NCBI RefSeq assembly: GCF_963678635.1
Contig: NC_087067.1
Span: 37,520,686-37,580,685, forward strand
DNA: 60,000 nucleotides
Source of the DNA: Symsagittifera roscoffensis
Taxonomy: Eukaryota > Xenacoelomorpha > Acoela > Convolutidae
Direction of reading: 5' to 3'
Part shown: piece by piece, positions 24,303 to 38,262 of the stretch
How positions within the stretch are numbered: the first letter of the stretch is position 1
How the letters are laid out: each line of letters opens with the position of its first letter
Notes under the pieces: model-generated
The model's database searches: none
Told to the model about the DNA's origin: nothing
What the model saw: the letters and a program-made list of their open reading frames with translations, nothing else
Made by a program: the position numbers and the translations under genes

Positions 24303-27300
24303 AAGCTTGTATCATTGGTCGAGGATTGAGTTTACATTACTTTTGGGTAATTTTCGAATGTGCATGACCAATAATACTTTGACGTGTAATTCATCAAGCT
24401 TGATGGAAACTAGTATGATGCTTGCGGAGTATTCACTGTGCTTGCATGTTTCCACTGTGCTTGAGGTTTACTTTAAATTTTAGGTGTATTTTGAATATGC
24501 ATGCCCATAAATACTGCGAGGTATCATTCATGAAATTTGAGTAAAATTGGTTATGATGCTTGCTGAGGTGTTCTTACTGTACTTGAGATTTATCTACAAA
24601 ACATTTGGGTATGTTTTGATTGTGCATGACCATTATTTCTTCGACGTATCATTCATTGGGAAGGATGTTTGAGGTTGCTTGTAAATTTTGACTGTGCTTC
24701 AGATGATCTTTTTTGTGTAAGTTTTGAATGTGATTGACTTGTCTTACTTCGACATATCATTCATCAAATTTCACTGAAACTTGTATCATTGCTAGTGGAT
24801 TATGTTTACATTACTTTTGGGTATATTTTGAATTTGCATGACCATCAATACTTCGACGTGTAATTCATCAAGTTTGACTGGAACTAGTATGATGCTTGAG
24901 GAGTATTCACTGTGCTTGTATGTTTCGACAGTGCTTGCGATTTTTTTACAATCAGTTTTGATTGCGATTGGGAATGATGATTGAGGTTGCTTGTATGTTT
25001 CGATTTTGCTTGAGATTTTTACGTGTATGTTTTGAATGTGAATGACTCATCTTGCTTCGATGTATCATTCATCAAATTGACTGAAACTTGTATCATTGCT
25101 AGGAGATTAAGTTTACATTATTTTTGAGTATCTTTCGAGTTTGCATGAGCAAAAATACTTCGACATGTATATAATCAACTTTGACGGAAACTAGTATGAT
25201 GCTTGAGGAGTATTCACTGTGCTTGCATGTTTCCACTGTGCTTGAGGTTTACTTTAAATTTTTGGTGTGTTTTGAATATGGATACCCATAATTACTCCGA
25301 CGTATCATTCATGAAATTTGATTAAAATTGGTTATGATGCTGAGGTGTTCTTACTGTGCTTGTATGTTTCGACTTTGCTTGAGATTTACTTACTTTAATT
25401 TAGGGTTTGTTTCGAATGTGAATGATCATAATTTCTCAGACGAATCATTCATCAATTTTGACTGCGATTGGAAATGATGTTTGAGGTTGCTTTTTTGTTT
25501 CGACTTTGCTTGATATTTTAATTATGTATGTTTTGAATGTGAATGACTTATCTTACTCCGACGTATCATTAATCAAATTTGACTGAAACTTGTATCATTG
25601 CTCGAGGATTAAGCTTACATTTTTTTGGGTATCTTTCGAATGTGCATGACAAAAATTTTTCGGCGTGTAATTCATCAAGTTTAACTGAACCTATTTTGAT
25701 GCTTGAGGACTCTTCACTGTGTCCACTGTGCTTGAGGCTTTTTTAGAGTTTTTTTGGGTTTTGTTCTGATTGTGCATGACCAACGTTAACTCCCCAAGTT
25801 TAACTGAATGACCCCAAGTTTAACTGAAATTGGGTAAGATGCTTGGTGTGTATTTACTGTGCTTGTAATTTTTGGCTGTGAATGAGATTTATATACAAAA
25901 TTTTTGGGTATGTTTCAAATGGGCTTGAACATTTTTACTTCGACGTTTCATTTCTCAAGTTTGACTGAAATTGGGTAAGATGCTTGAAGTGTTTTTACTG
26001 TTCTTGTTAGTTTTGACCAGGCTTGAGCTCTGTTTCCATTACTTTTTTGTATGTTTTGAAAACGCATGGCCAATCTTACTTTTAATTTCCAATTCTCAAG
26101 TTTGACTGAAATTGGATCTGACGCTTGTGGTGTTCTTTCTGTGCTTGTCTGTTTCGACTGTGCTCGATTTTTATTCACTTTAATTTGGGGTTCGTTTCGA
26201 ATGTGAATGACCATAATTTCTCCGACGTATCATTCATAAGTTTTGACTGCGGTTGGGAATGATGTTTGAGGTTGCTTGTATGTTTCGATTTTGCTTGAGA
26301 TTTTTGTTGTGTATGTTTTGAATGTGACTGACTTATCTTACTTCGACGTATTATTCGTCAAATTGGACTGAAAATTGTATCATTGCTCGAGGATTAAACT
26401 TACATAACTTTTGGGTACCTTTTGAATGTACCAATAATGCCTTGACGTGTAATTCATCAATTTTGACTGAAATTAGCATGTTGCTTAAGGGGTATTAATT
26501 GTACTTGCATTTTTCCAGTGTGCTTGAGGCTTACTTTATTTTTTGGTGTATTTCGAATGTGCATGCCCATAATTATCCGACGGATCATTCACTAAACTTG
26601 ACTAAACTTGGGTATGATGCTTGAGGTGTTCTTACTGTGCTTGTCTGTTTCGACTGTGCTTGAGATTTATTTACTTTAATTTAGGGTTTGTTTCGAATGT
26701 GACTGACCAATATTTCTTCGATGTTTCATTCCTCAAGTTTGACTGAATCTGGGTAAAACTCTTGAGGTGTATTTACTGTTCTTGTATATTTCGGTGGTGA
26801 TTGAGAGTTATTTACAAACATTTGGGTATGTATCAAATGTGCATGACCAATATTACTTCGACGTATCATTCATCAAGTTTGATTGAAACTATTATGATGC
26901 TTGAGGAGTATTCATTGTGCCTGTATGTTTCGACTGTGCTCCAGATTTACTTATATTATTTTAGGTGTGTTTCGTATGTGAATGATTAATGTTTCTTCGA
27001 CGTATCATTTCTCAAAATTGGTTGCTATTGGCTAAATTTTTTGGGGGGTGAGTTTACTGATCTTGTATGTTTCAATTATGCTTGAGATTTTTTTCATTAC
27101 CTTCGTGGTAAATTTCATATGAGCTTGACCAATTTTACTTCGACGTATCATTCATTAAATTCGATTGAACTTAGGTATGATGCTTGAGGTGTATACGCTG
27201 TGCTTGTGTGTTTCGACTGTGCTTGAAATTTATTTACATTATTTTGGGTATGTTTCAAATGTGAATGACCAATAATACTTCGACGTTTCATTCCTCAAGT

Positions 27301-27559
27301 TGGACTACAATTGGGTAAGATGCTTCAGATGTATTTACTGTTCTTGTATGTTTCGACTGTGCTTCAAATCTATCTACATTATTTTGGGTATGTTTCGAAT
27401 GTGAATGGCCAATATTAATTCGACGTTTCATTTCTCAAGCTTGACTGAATTTGGGTGAGATGCTTGATGTTTAATTACTGTTCTTGTATATTTCGACTGT
27501 GCTTAAGATTTATTTACATTTTTTTGGGTATGTTTCAAATGTGAATGACCAATATTACT

Positions 27560-30500
27560 TCGACGTTTTTTTTTCTCAAGTTTTACTACAATTGGTTGGG
27601 TAAGATGCTTCACTTTTATTTACTTTTTATGAGCATGTTTCGATTGTACATGACCAATAAAGGTTCAACATATCGTTCATCAAGTTTGACTGAAATTGTG
27701 TATGATGCTTGAGATTTATTTACTGTACTTGTATGTTTCGACTGTGCGTAAGATTTATTTACCTTATTTTTGTATGTTTCAAATGTGAATGGCGAATTTT
27801 ACTTCAACGTTTAATTTCAAGTTTGACTGACACTGGGTAAGATGCTTGAGTTGTAATTACTGTTGTTGTTGTTTTCGACTGTGCCTAAATTTTATTCACT
27901 TTTTTGCGTATGTTTCGATTTTACATGATCAATAAAATTCAGACGTTTCATTCATCAAATTTGACTGAAAGTGGTTATGGTGCTTGAAGCTTATTTGGTT
28001 TGCTTGTATGCTTCGAGGCGCTTGACATTTATTTACATTATTTTTGGGTATGTTTCGAATGTTCATGACCAATATTTTTTCGACGTTTTTTTTCTCAAGT
28101 TTTACTACAATTGGTTGGGTAAGATGCTTCACTTTTATTTACTTTTTATGAGCATGTTTCGATTGTACATGACCAATAAATGTTCAACGTATCGTTCATC
28201 AAGTTTGACTGAAATTGGGTATGATTCTTGAGATTTATTTACTGTACTTGTATGTTTCGTCTGTGCTTAAGATTTATTTACATTATTTTGGGTATAATTC
28301 AAATGTGAATGACGAATATTACTTCGACGTTTAATTTCAAGTTTAACTGACACTGGGTAAGATGCTTGAGGTGTAATTACTGTTCTTGTAGTTTTCGACT
28401 GTGCCTCAAATTTATTCACTTTTTTGCGTATGTTTCGATTTTACATGATCAATAAAATTCAGACGTTTCATTCATCAAATTTGACTGAAAGTGGTTATGG
28501 TGCTTGAGGCTTATTTAGTTTGCTTGTATGCTTCGAGGCGCTTGACAATTATTTACATTGTTTTTGGGTATGTTTCGAATGTTCATGACCAATATTTTTT
28601 CGACGTATTGTTCATCAAGTTTAGCTATATTTGGGCATGATGCTTTGAGGTGTATTTGCTGTTCTTGTACGTTTCGACTGTTGCACAGATATATTTACTT
28701 TTTTGATTATGTTTCGATTCTACATGACTAATAAAACTTCGACGTATCATTCATCAATTTGGACTGAAACTGAATATGATGCTTGAGGTGTGTTTACTGT
28801 GCTTGTAAATTTCGACTGTGCTTGAGATTTTTTCCCTTTACTTTTTGGTATGTTTCCATTGTGAATGACCATTATTACTTCGACGTTTCATTTCTCAAGT
28901 TTGACTGTTATTGGGTATGATGCTGGAGGTGTATTTACCTTCCTTGTTTGTTTCGACCAGGCTTCAGATCTGCTTACATTACTTTTGGGTATGCTTCAAA
29001 TGTGAATGACCAATATTACTTCGGTGTTTCTTTTCTCAAGTTTGACTACAATTGGTTGGGTAAGATGCTTCATTTTTATTTGCTTTTTATGAGCATGTTC
29101 CGATTGTACACGATCAATAAATGTTCAACGTAGCGTTCATCAAGTTTGACTAAAATTGGGTATTATACTTGAGATTTATTTACTGTACTTGTATGTTTCG
29201 ACTGTGCTTAAGATTTATTTACATTATTTTGGGTATGTTTCAAATGTGAATGACCAATATTACTTCAACGTTTCTTTTCTCAAGTTTGACTACAATTAGT
29301 TGGGTAAGATGCTTCGGGTGTATTTACTGTTCTTGTATGTTTCGACTGTGCTTCAGATCTATTTACATTGTTTTGGGTATGTTTCGAGTGTGAATGACCA
29401 ATAAAATTTTGAGGTTTCATTTATCAAGTCTGACTGAAATTGGTTATGATGCTTGAGGTTTATTTAGTGTACCTGTATGTTTCGATTGTGCTTGAATTTT
29501 TTTACATCACTTTTAGTTTTGTTTCGATTTTGCATGACCAGAGATGTATTTACTGTGCTTGTAAGTTTTGACTGTGATTGAGATTTAGTTACAAAATTTT
29601 TGGGTTTGTTTTGAATGTGCATGACCAATAATACTTCGACCTATCATTCATCAGTTTGGCTGAAACTGGGTATGATGCTTGAGGTGTGTTTAATGTCATT
29701 GTATGTTTCGACTGTGCCTGAAACTTTTTTTACCTTGGTTTTGATTATGTTTCGCATTTGCATGACCAATAATACTACGACGTCACAATCATCAAGTTTG
29801 ACTAAAATAAGTATGTTGCTTGAGGAGTATTCATTGTGCTTGTATGTTTCGACTGTGCTTGACATTTTTATACGTTACCTTTGGGTATATTTCAAATCTG
29901 CTTGACAAACATTACTTCGACGTGTCATTCATTAATTTTGACTGAAATTATGTATGATGCTTGAAGTGTATTTTTTGTGCGAAGGGTTTCAACTGTAGTT
30001 CAAATTATTTTAAATTAATTTTGCGTTTGTTGCAAATGTGAATCACCAAATTTACTTCGACTTGTAAATCATCAAGTTTGACTGAAACTAGTATGATGCT
30101 TGAGGAGTATTCACTATGATTGTATGTTTCGACTGTGCTTGAGATTTACTTACATTACTTTTGGGTTTGTTTTGATTGTGGATGACCATTATTTCTTCGA
30201 TGTATCATTCATCAATTTTGACTGCGATTGGGAATGATGTTTGAGGTTGCTTGGATGTTTTGACTTTGCCTCAGATTTTTTTCGTGTCTGTTTTGAAGGT
30301 GAATGACTTATCTTACTTCGACGTAGCATTCATCAAATTTGACTGAAACTTGTATCATTTCTCGAGGATTAATTTTACTTTACTTTTGGGTATCTTTCGA
30401 ATGTGCATGATCAATAATACTTTGACGTGTAATTCATCAAGTTTGACTGAAAGAAGTATGTTGCTTGAAGAGTATTCATTGTGCTTGTATGTTTCGACTG

Positions 30501-30885
30501 TGCTTGACCTTTTTATACGTTACCTTTGGGTATATTTCAAATGTGCATGACAAACATTACTTCAAAGCATCATTCAATAAATTTCACTCAAATTGGGTAT
30601 GATACTTGAGGTGTTTTTACTGTGCTTGTATGTTTCGACAGTGCGTCAGATTTTTTTAATAGTTTTATGGGTATATTTTGATTGTACATGACTAAAGAAA
30701 CTTCGACGTATCATTCATCAATTTTGACTGAAATTGGGTATTATGCTTGAAATGTATTTACTGTGCTTGTATGTTTCGACTTTGCTCATATTTGTTTATT
30801 TCTTATGGGTATAATTAGATTGTACATGACCAATAAAACTTAGAGGTATCTTTCCTCAAGTTTGACTGAAATTGGGTATGATGCT
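27560..30885. repeat. 3.3-kb higher-order block, copy A
   Basis: This block matches about 31256-34581 at a constant offset of 3,696 bp with few differences; for example the stretches at 28948 and 32644, 29615 and 33311, and 30350 and 34046 correspond. The interval 30886-31255 between the blocks is part of a further 520-bp unit. Confidence 0.85.
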
Positions 30886-31255
30886 TGAGATTTATTTACT
30901 GTACTTGTATGTTTCGACTGTGCGTAAGATTTATTTACCTTATTTTGGGTATGTTTCAAATGTGAATGACGAATATTACTTCAACGTTTAATTTCAAGTT
31001 TGACTGACACTGGGTAAGATGCTTGAGGTGTAATTACTGTTGTTGTTGTTTTCGACTGTGCCTAAATTTTATTCACTTTTTTGCGTATGTTTCGATTTTA
31101 CATGATCAATAAAATTCAGACGTTTCATTCATCAAATTTGACTGAAAGTGGTTATGGTGCTTGAAGCTTATTTGGTTTGCTTGTATGCTTCGAGGCGCTT
31201 GACATTTATTAACATTATTTTTGGGTATGTTTCGAATGTTCATGACCAATATTTT

Positions 31256-34200
31256 TTCGACGTTTTTTTTCTCAAGTTTTACTACAATTGGTTGGGTAAG
31301 ATGCTTCACTTTTATTTACTTTTTATGAGCATGTTTCAATTGTACATGACCAATAAATGTTCAACGTATCGTTCATCAAGTTTGACTGAAATTGGGTATG
31401 ATTCTTAGGATTTATTTACTGTACTTGTATGTTTCGACTGTGCTTAAGATTTATTTACATTATTTTGGGTATAATTCAAATGTGAATGACGAATATTACT
31501 TCGACGTTTAATTTCAAGTTTAACTGACACTGGGTAAGATGCTTGAGGTTTAATTACTGTTCTTGTAGTTTTCGACTGTGCCTCAAATTTATTCACTTTT
31601 TTGCGTATGTTTCGATTTTACATGATCAATAAAATTCAGACATTTCATTCATCAAATTTGACTGAAAGTGGTTATGGTGCTTGAAGCTTATTTGGTTTGC
31701 TTGTATGCTTCGAGGCGCTTGACATTTATTTACATTATTTTTGGGTATGTTTCGAATGTTCATGACCAATATTTTTTCGACGTTTTTTTTCTCAAGTTTT
31801 ACTACAATTGGTTGGGTAAGATGCTTCACTTTTATTTACTTTTTATGAGCATGTTTCGATTGTACATGACCAATAAATGTTCAACGTATCGTTCATCAAG
31901 TTTGACTGAAATTGGGTATGATTCTTAGGATTTATTTACTGTACTTGTATGTTTCGACTGTGCTTAAGATTTATTTACATTATTTTGGGTATAATTCAAA
32001 TGTGAATGACGAATATTACTTCGACGTTTAATTTCAAGTTTAACTGACACTGGGTAAGATGCTTGAGGTGTAATTACTGTTCTTGTAGTTTTCGACTGTG
32101 CCTCAAATTTATTCACTTTTTTGCGTATGTTTCGATTTTACATGATCAATAAAATTCAGACGTTTCATTCATCAAATTTGACTGAAAGTGGTTATTGTGC
32201 TTGAGGCTTATTTAGTTTGCTTGTATGCTTCGAGGCGCTTGACATTTATTTACATTGTTTTTGGTTATGTTTCGAATGTTCATGACTAATATTTTTTCGA
32301 CGTATTGTTCATCAAGTTTGGCTATATTTGGGCATGATGCTTTGAGGTGTATTTGCTGTTCTTGTACGTTTCGACTGTTGCACAGATATATTTACTTTTT
32401 TGGTTATGTTTCGATTCTACATGACCAATAAAACTTCGACGTATCATTCATCAAGTTGGACTGAAACTGAATATGATGCTTGAGGTGTGTTTACTGTGCT
32501 TGTAAGTTTCGACTGTGCTTGAGATTTTTTCCTTTTACTTTTTGGTATGTTTCCATTGTGAATGACCATTATTACTTCGCGTTTCATTTCTCAAGTTTGA
32601 CTGTTATTGGGTATGATGCTGGAGGTGTATTTACCTTCCTTGTTTGATTCGACCAGGCTTCAGATCTGCTTACATTACTTTTGGGTATGCTTCAAATGTG
32701 AATGGCCAATATTACTTCGGTGTTTCTTTTCCCAAGTTCGACTACAATTGGTTGGGTAAGATGCTTCATTTTTATTTGCTTTTTATGAGCATGTTCCGAT
32801 TGTACACGATCAATAAATGTTCAACGTAGCGTTCATCAAGTTTGACTAAAATTGGGTATTATACTTGAGATTTTTTTACTGTACTTGTATGTTTCGACTG
32901 TGCTTAAGATTTATTTACCTTATTTTGGGTATGTTTCAAATGTGAATGACCAATTTTACTTCAACGTTTCTTTTCTCAAGTTTGACTACAATTAGTTGGG
33001 TAAGATGCTTCGGGTGTATTTACTGTTCTTGTATGTTTCGACTGTGCTTCAGATCTATTTACATTGTTTTGGGTATGTTTCGAGTGTGAATGACCAATAA
33101 AATTTTGAGGTTTCATTTATCAAGTCTGACTGAAATTGGGTATGATACTTGAAGTTTATTTAGTGTACCTGTATGTTTCGATTGTGCTTGAATTTTTTTA
33201 CATCACTTTTAGATTTGTTTCGATTTTGCATGACCAGAAATGTATTTACTGTGCTTGTAAGTTTTGACTGTGCTTGAGATTTAGTTACAAAATTTTTGGG
33301 TATGTTTTGAATGTGCATGACCAATAATACTTCGACCTATCATTCATCAGTTTGGCTGAAACTGGGTATGATGCTTGAGGTGTGTTTAATGTCATTGTAT
33401 GTTTCGACTGTGCCTGAAATTTTCTAACCTTGGTTTTGATTATGTTTCGCATTTGCATGACCAATAATACTTCGACGTCACAATCATCAAGTTTGACTAA
33501 AATAAGTATGTTGCTTGAGGAGTATTCATTGTACTTGTATGTTTCGACTGTGCTTGACATTTTTATACGTTACCTTTGGGTATATTTCAAATCTGCTTGA
33601 CAAACATTACTTCGACGTGTCATTCATTAATTTTGACTGAAATTATGTATGATGCTTGAAGTGTATTTTTTGTGCTGGTAGGTTTCGACTGTAGTTCAAA
33701 TTATTTTAAATTAATTTTGCGTTTGTTGCAAAGGTGAATCACCAAAATTACTTCGACTTGTAAATCATCAAGTTTGACTGAAACTAGTATGATGCTTGAG
33801 GAGTATTCACTGTGATTGTATGTTTCGACTGTGCTTGAGATTTATTTACATTACTTTTGGGTTTGTTTTGATTGTGGATGACCATTATTTCTTCGACGTA
33901 TCATTCATCAATTTTGACTGCGATTGGGAATGATGTTTGAGGTTGCTTGGATGTTTTGGTTTTGCCTCAGATTTTTTTCGTGTCTGTTTTGAAGGTGAAT
34001 GACTTATCTTATTTCGACGTATCATTCATCAAATTTGACTGAAACTTGTATCATTTCTCGAGGATTAATTTTACCTTACTTTTGGGTATCTTTCGAATGT
34101 GCATGATCAATAATACTTTGACGTGTAATTCATCAAGTTTGACTGAAAGAAGTATGTTGCTTGAAGAGTATTCATTGTGCTTGTATGTTTCGACTGTGCT

Positions 34201-34581
34201 TGACCTTTTTATACCTTACCTTTGGGTATATTTCAAATGTGCATGACAAACATTACTTCAAAGCATCATTCAATAAATTTCACTCAAATTGGGTATGATA
34301 CTTGAGGTGTTTTTACTGTGCTTGTATGTTTCGACAGTGCGTCAGATTTTTTTTATAGTTTTATGGGTATGTTTTGATTGTACATGACTAAAGAAACTTC
34401 GACGTATCATTCATCAATTTTGACTGAAATTGGGTATTATGCTTGAAATGTATTTACTGTGCTTGTATGTTTCGACTTTGCTCATATTTGTTTGTTTCTT
34501 ATGGGTATAATTAGATTGTACATGACCAATAAAACTTAGAGGTATCTTTCCTCAAGTTTGACTGAAATTGGGTATGATGCT
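31256..34581. repeat. 3.3-kb higher-order block, copy B
   Basis: Second copy of the block at 27560-30885. The low divergence against the much older monomer divergence shows that this duplication is recent. Its right end runs into the last few monomers before the thioesterase gene. Confidence 0.85.
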
Positions 34582-34880
34582 TGAGGTGATTTTACTGTGC
34601 TTGTATGTTTTGACTTTGCTTCAGATTTTTTATATTGTTATTGGTTTGTTTTGATTGTAAATGACCAAAGAAACTTCGAGGTATCATTCATCAATTTTGA
34701 TTGAAATTGGTTATGATGCTTGAGGTGTATTTACTGTGCTTGTTTGTTTCGACTGTGCTTGATTTTATTTCAAATTAATTTTGGTATATTTTGAATGTGC
34801 ATGACCAATTTTATTTCGACATATCATACATCAGGTTTGACTAAATTTTGGTATGATGCTTGAGATGTGTTTACTGCTCC

Positions 34881-36020
34881 TGTATCATCTATCCAGAGAA
34901 ATGGAGAAAAAAATATCTTTGTGTATTCAGGTCTGCATTAAGCATACAAAAAATTAAACCTGCTTGCAAATTTTTTTAATATTCGTTTTAATACAAAACT
35001 TAGTTTGCCGCTCAAAACAAATAGATGATTAGCAATTTTTTTGACACAATTTTTTTTGTTTTGTACGATAAACTGACTTTAAGGCCAAAATTTAAAAAAA
35101 AAGTATTTTGAAAAATCGGTGACTTCTTTTTAGCAAAATGTATGAAAATTGTAGGACTAGTATTTTTTCATAGACTTAGTTGATGGAATTGTTTGATTGA
35201 CTTTTTTGTTCTATGGAGGTCAACACGGGAAAGAAGAAAAAAATACTAGCAAAAAGACATCAGTAGTTTATGCGTTCTTTTCTGAGCAATTTATTTTAAA
35301 CAGAGGAGTAGCAAAGAAATTTTCATTTTTTTTACTATTAAAATTGAGTTTAATGTCCACCTATAAGGCTGCTATACTGGTTATTAGACATTGGTTGAGC
35401 TTCAAGTTAGCAGCAAAATTTGTTAAACATAGGATAGTGTTTGACGGTGCCTAGTTAATGAGCTATCAACTTGAAAATTACAATAAGGTATGAATTGATA
35501 CAGGGGTGATCTAGGATTGGCTGTAACCATGGTCGGAACCTTAACCCGGCTTTGTCAGCCTCATGACTGTTAAACGTTTCTGAAAAAAATCAAGCACAGA
35601 AAACAGTTTACTTTAACCGAGTGACTATTACTTGTTTTTATTATCGTTTTCTTGCAGAAAATGATCGAATTTTCTTAAATGATTATCAGAATAATTTGGT
35701 TTCAATCAGTTAGAGAAATATACAAAGCTACACATAAAATACACTACTTAGAAGATACTCGTTGGTGCTTCAGGTCCTTTTTCAGGATTTTATAAAATCA
35801 AAAATCGACTTGATTTAGAAGGAGCTCAGAACAAAAATGCAGGACACTGTCAAGACCTTCAGATTTTCCAAAACTTGCATCAGAGCTCTGAGCGAGCACT
35901 CTATATTCAACCGATCCTAGATATGCCATTTTGACGTGTAACGTTCAATACAGGATTACAGAATACACTAACACTAATCTATTTAAGTTTATCTTGATCA
36001 AACACCACACATTTGAAACA
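34881..36020 (+). other. Upstream region of thioesterase copy 1
   Basis: AT-rich, non-satellite DNA before the start codon, duplicated at about 39190-40327. A TATA-like CTATTTAAG lies at 35979-35987, about 35 nt before the ATG, so the 5' untranslated region would be very short unless another start site is used. An 85-codon frame at 35197-35454 is conserved between the two copies, but only because the copies are nearly identical. Confidence 0.5.
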
Positions 36021-37705
36021 ATGAAGCTTGCTTCGTTTTACATTTTTGTTCTTTTCGTAGCAACTCATTTTGCTACAGCCGACAAAATTCACAAAAAAGA
36101 ATACCGAAAGTCATACCGAGAAGCACTGAAGCCATATCTTCTTAACAGATGGGATGACTCTAACTTCTTGGAAAACTTTTGGGGTAAACTGGAAACTGTG
36201 ATCAAAGATGACGCTGTACTTGATGTTCTGCGTCAAATGGGATCGTTTTTTGAGAAGTTTGTCCGAACAACAAAGCAAAGTTCAGATCTTGCCGAAGTGA
36301 AATTCACGACGATTCCGGTCCTAACTGGTTTTCACGAAGGTTTGCAATTTTCCTAAAACTCTAGATGGTACTGTTCGTTATAACTGGTCAATATCTCTAA
36401 AACGATTGCACAGGCAGAAGTTTTCCTTTTAGCGGTGTCCCAATAAACTACAACAGAAAAATTAAAGAAGACCAGGGAAGAAATTCAAAAACATAAAAAA
36501 ACCTAAAAATCTTTCAAAAACAAAAAATCTAATGACTTGAAAACTTAAAAAATCCTGCCGACCCAAAGGGTCCCCCTTTGTACTGTTTTGAGATATCCAT
36601 TTTTGGTGACGGACCCTAAATTTTTTCTAAAGGCGCCTTGGGCGCCAATATACACTAATTTTGAGGGGGAGCGCGTGCCTGAAAAACGCGATTTTTTGGT
36701 CAACATTTTCTTTTTTTGGGCTGTTTTTTCAAAACTTTTCCTGCGTCGCAGAAATTTTGGCCGAAACAGGGTCTTTGTAGTGCTTTGGAAGAGCTCAAAA
36801 CTTCAATTTGGTCGATCTATAAAAAAAGGTCGACAAAATGTTCGCACTTTTTTTGAAAATCCGCCCCCCTTCGAGAAAATCCAAGATCCGCCCCTGATTC
36901 TAACCGATTCTAAGTTTAAAAAATTTCATATAATACACAAACGGAAGAGTATAACGGAAGAGTGTCTTAAGGCACTCCAAATGCTGGAAAAGAGAGAAAG
37001 CAGCCACTGGAAGGGTTGAAGAAGGAGACTGGCAATGGGAGTGGTAGTGTCCCGGTGGTGTTGTGGCATGGCATGGGCGACTGTTGCTGCAACCCTCTGA
37101 GCATGGGATCCATCAAGAGGCAGATTGAGAGACAAGTGCCTGGCATTTATGTCCACTCTTTGATGGTAAATAGTAAAAAAAGATTTTGAATGAATTTTCT
37201 GAAAATAGAAAAAAAACAGGTTTTTTAAAACTATTTTTGACAAATTGCCATTTTTTGTTTTTCATCCTTCAAACTTATGTAAAAAGTATATCAGACGCAA
37301 AAAATTGCGTCTTTTTTTAATTTCGCATCATTTTCAAAGAAAGTTTTTGATTAGCTTGACTTTAAGAGTTCCAATAGCAGTGTAATTGATTAAAAACTCA
37401 AAAAAGTCCTCGTTTCTTTGTAGATTCTTGTAAGACTTGGCCAGCAAAAGTAAACAAAAGACTATATATTTTCAGATTGGCAATAACATAATCGAGGATA
37501 CTTTGAATGGTTTCATTATGAACGTCAACGACCAAGTGACACAAGTGTGTGAAAAGATAAAGAACGACTCTAACTTGGCCAACGGGTACCATGCCATGGG
37601 GTTCAGTCAGGGGGGCCAGTTCCTGAGAGCAGTGGCCCAGAGGTGTCCCGATCCCCCCATCAAGAATCTGATCACCTTTGGCGGACAGCATCAAGGCGTT
37701 TTTGG
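36021..37705 (+). pseudogene. PPT1: Palmitoyl-protein thioesterase 1, partial upstream copy (exons 1-3)
   Basis: Exon 1 36021-36339 encodes a signal peptide ([20 protein letters not shown]) and an extra region. Exon 2 is about 36993-37165 and holds the [17 protein letters not shown] motif. Exon 3 37476-37705 holds the intact nucleophile motif [16 protein letters not shown] and GGQHQG. All splice sites are GT-AG; exon 2's acceptor was chosen by phase and has a poor pyrimidine tract. Exons 4-6, with the catalytic Asp and His, are absent from this copy. PPT1 is a lysosomal alpha/beta hydrolase that removes palmitate from cysteine in proteins. The copy could be inert, or its exons could be spliced onto exons 4-6 of the downstream copy. 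Confidence 0.85.
36557..36895. repeat. Interspersed repeat, about 340 bp (copy 1)
   Basis: The block from TGCCGACCCAAAGGGTCCCC to GATCCGCCCCTG lies in intron 1. A diverged second member of the same family is at 37927-38262, and the tandem duplication carries both to 40822-41160 and 42190-42537. The two families of copies share layout (AAGGGTCCCCCTTTGTAC, a GGCGCC pair, an AT-rich middle) but differ at many bases, so they are separate old insertions of one element, type unknown. Confidence 0.8.
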
Positions 37706-37926
37706 GTAAATTGGGGCACTTCAGAACCAATTTATTATTAAACTCATTTAATTCGTTTAATATCCTGTCTTCCAATATATATTTATGGTACAAACATATC
37801 TGTTTTAGAAGGCTGTTTATTAAGACAAACTGCGCTCGTCATTAAGTACTGCCACTCACCGACAGACTTAGGGGAGGGGGTGGCTTTGGGGGATCGGATG
37901 CCCCTTCTACCAAGGATTCGACCACC

Positions 37927-38262
37927 TGCCGAACCAAAGGGTCCCCCTTTGTACTATTTTGACATATCCTTTTTTGGTTGACGGACCCCAAAATTTTCCA
38001 AAGGCGCCTTTGGTGCCTATATTTAATAATTTCAAGTGGGAAGCGCGCGCCAAAAAAAAAACGATTTTTTTGGTCAAAATTTTCCAAAAGTGCCTAAAAA
38101 CGCATTCTTTTGGCCTGTTTTTTTTTCAAAATTTTGTCTGCGGCGGAGAAAAATTGGCCAAAACAGGTTCTTTTTAGTGCTTTGGGATCGCTCGGAAAAT
38201 CGTCGACAACGTTTTTAAACATTTTTTAAAAATCCGACCACAATCCCCCCTTAAAATCCTAG
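37927..38262. repeat. Interspersed repeat (copy 2), truncated at its right end
   Basis: Same family as 36557-36895, in intron 3 of the thioesterase gene. Its right end is lost in the deletion that removed exon 4 from this unit; the counterpart at 42190-42537 is complete. Confidence 0.8.

Larger units (their letters stand above)
24303..34880. repeat. Satellite array, monomer about 141 bp with higher-order structure
   Basis: The whole stretch is built from diverged tandem copies of a unit of about 141 bp recognisable by TGTATGTTTCGACTGTGCTT, GCATGACCAATAATACTTCG and CGTATCATTCATCAAGTTTG blocks. Copies from 24303 to about 27560 are divergent. From about 27560 a unit of roughly 520 bp (about four monomers) recurs at 27.6, 28.1, 30.9, 31.4 and 31.9 kb. 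Short open frames here repeat with the units and are not genes. Confidence 0.95.

Noticed and set aside
27929-32829. Repeated 60-90-codon frames in the satellite as a gene family.
   Set aside because: They recur with the higher-order repeat period, occur on both strands, and are interrupted in most monomers.
36588-37019. 143-codon frame over intron 1, identical at 40853-41284, as a separate gene.
   Set aside because: It mostly translates the interspersed repeat, and its conservation is explained by the recent duplication.
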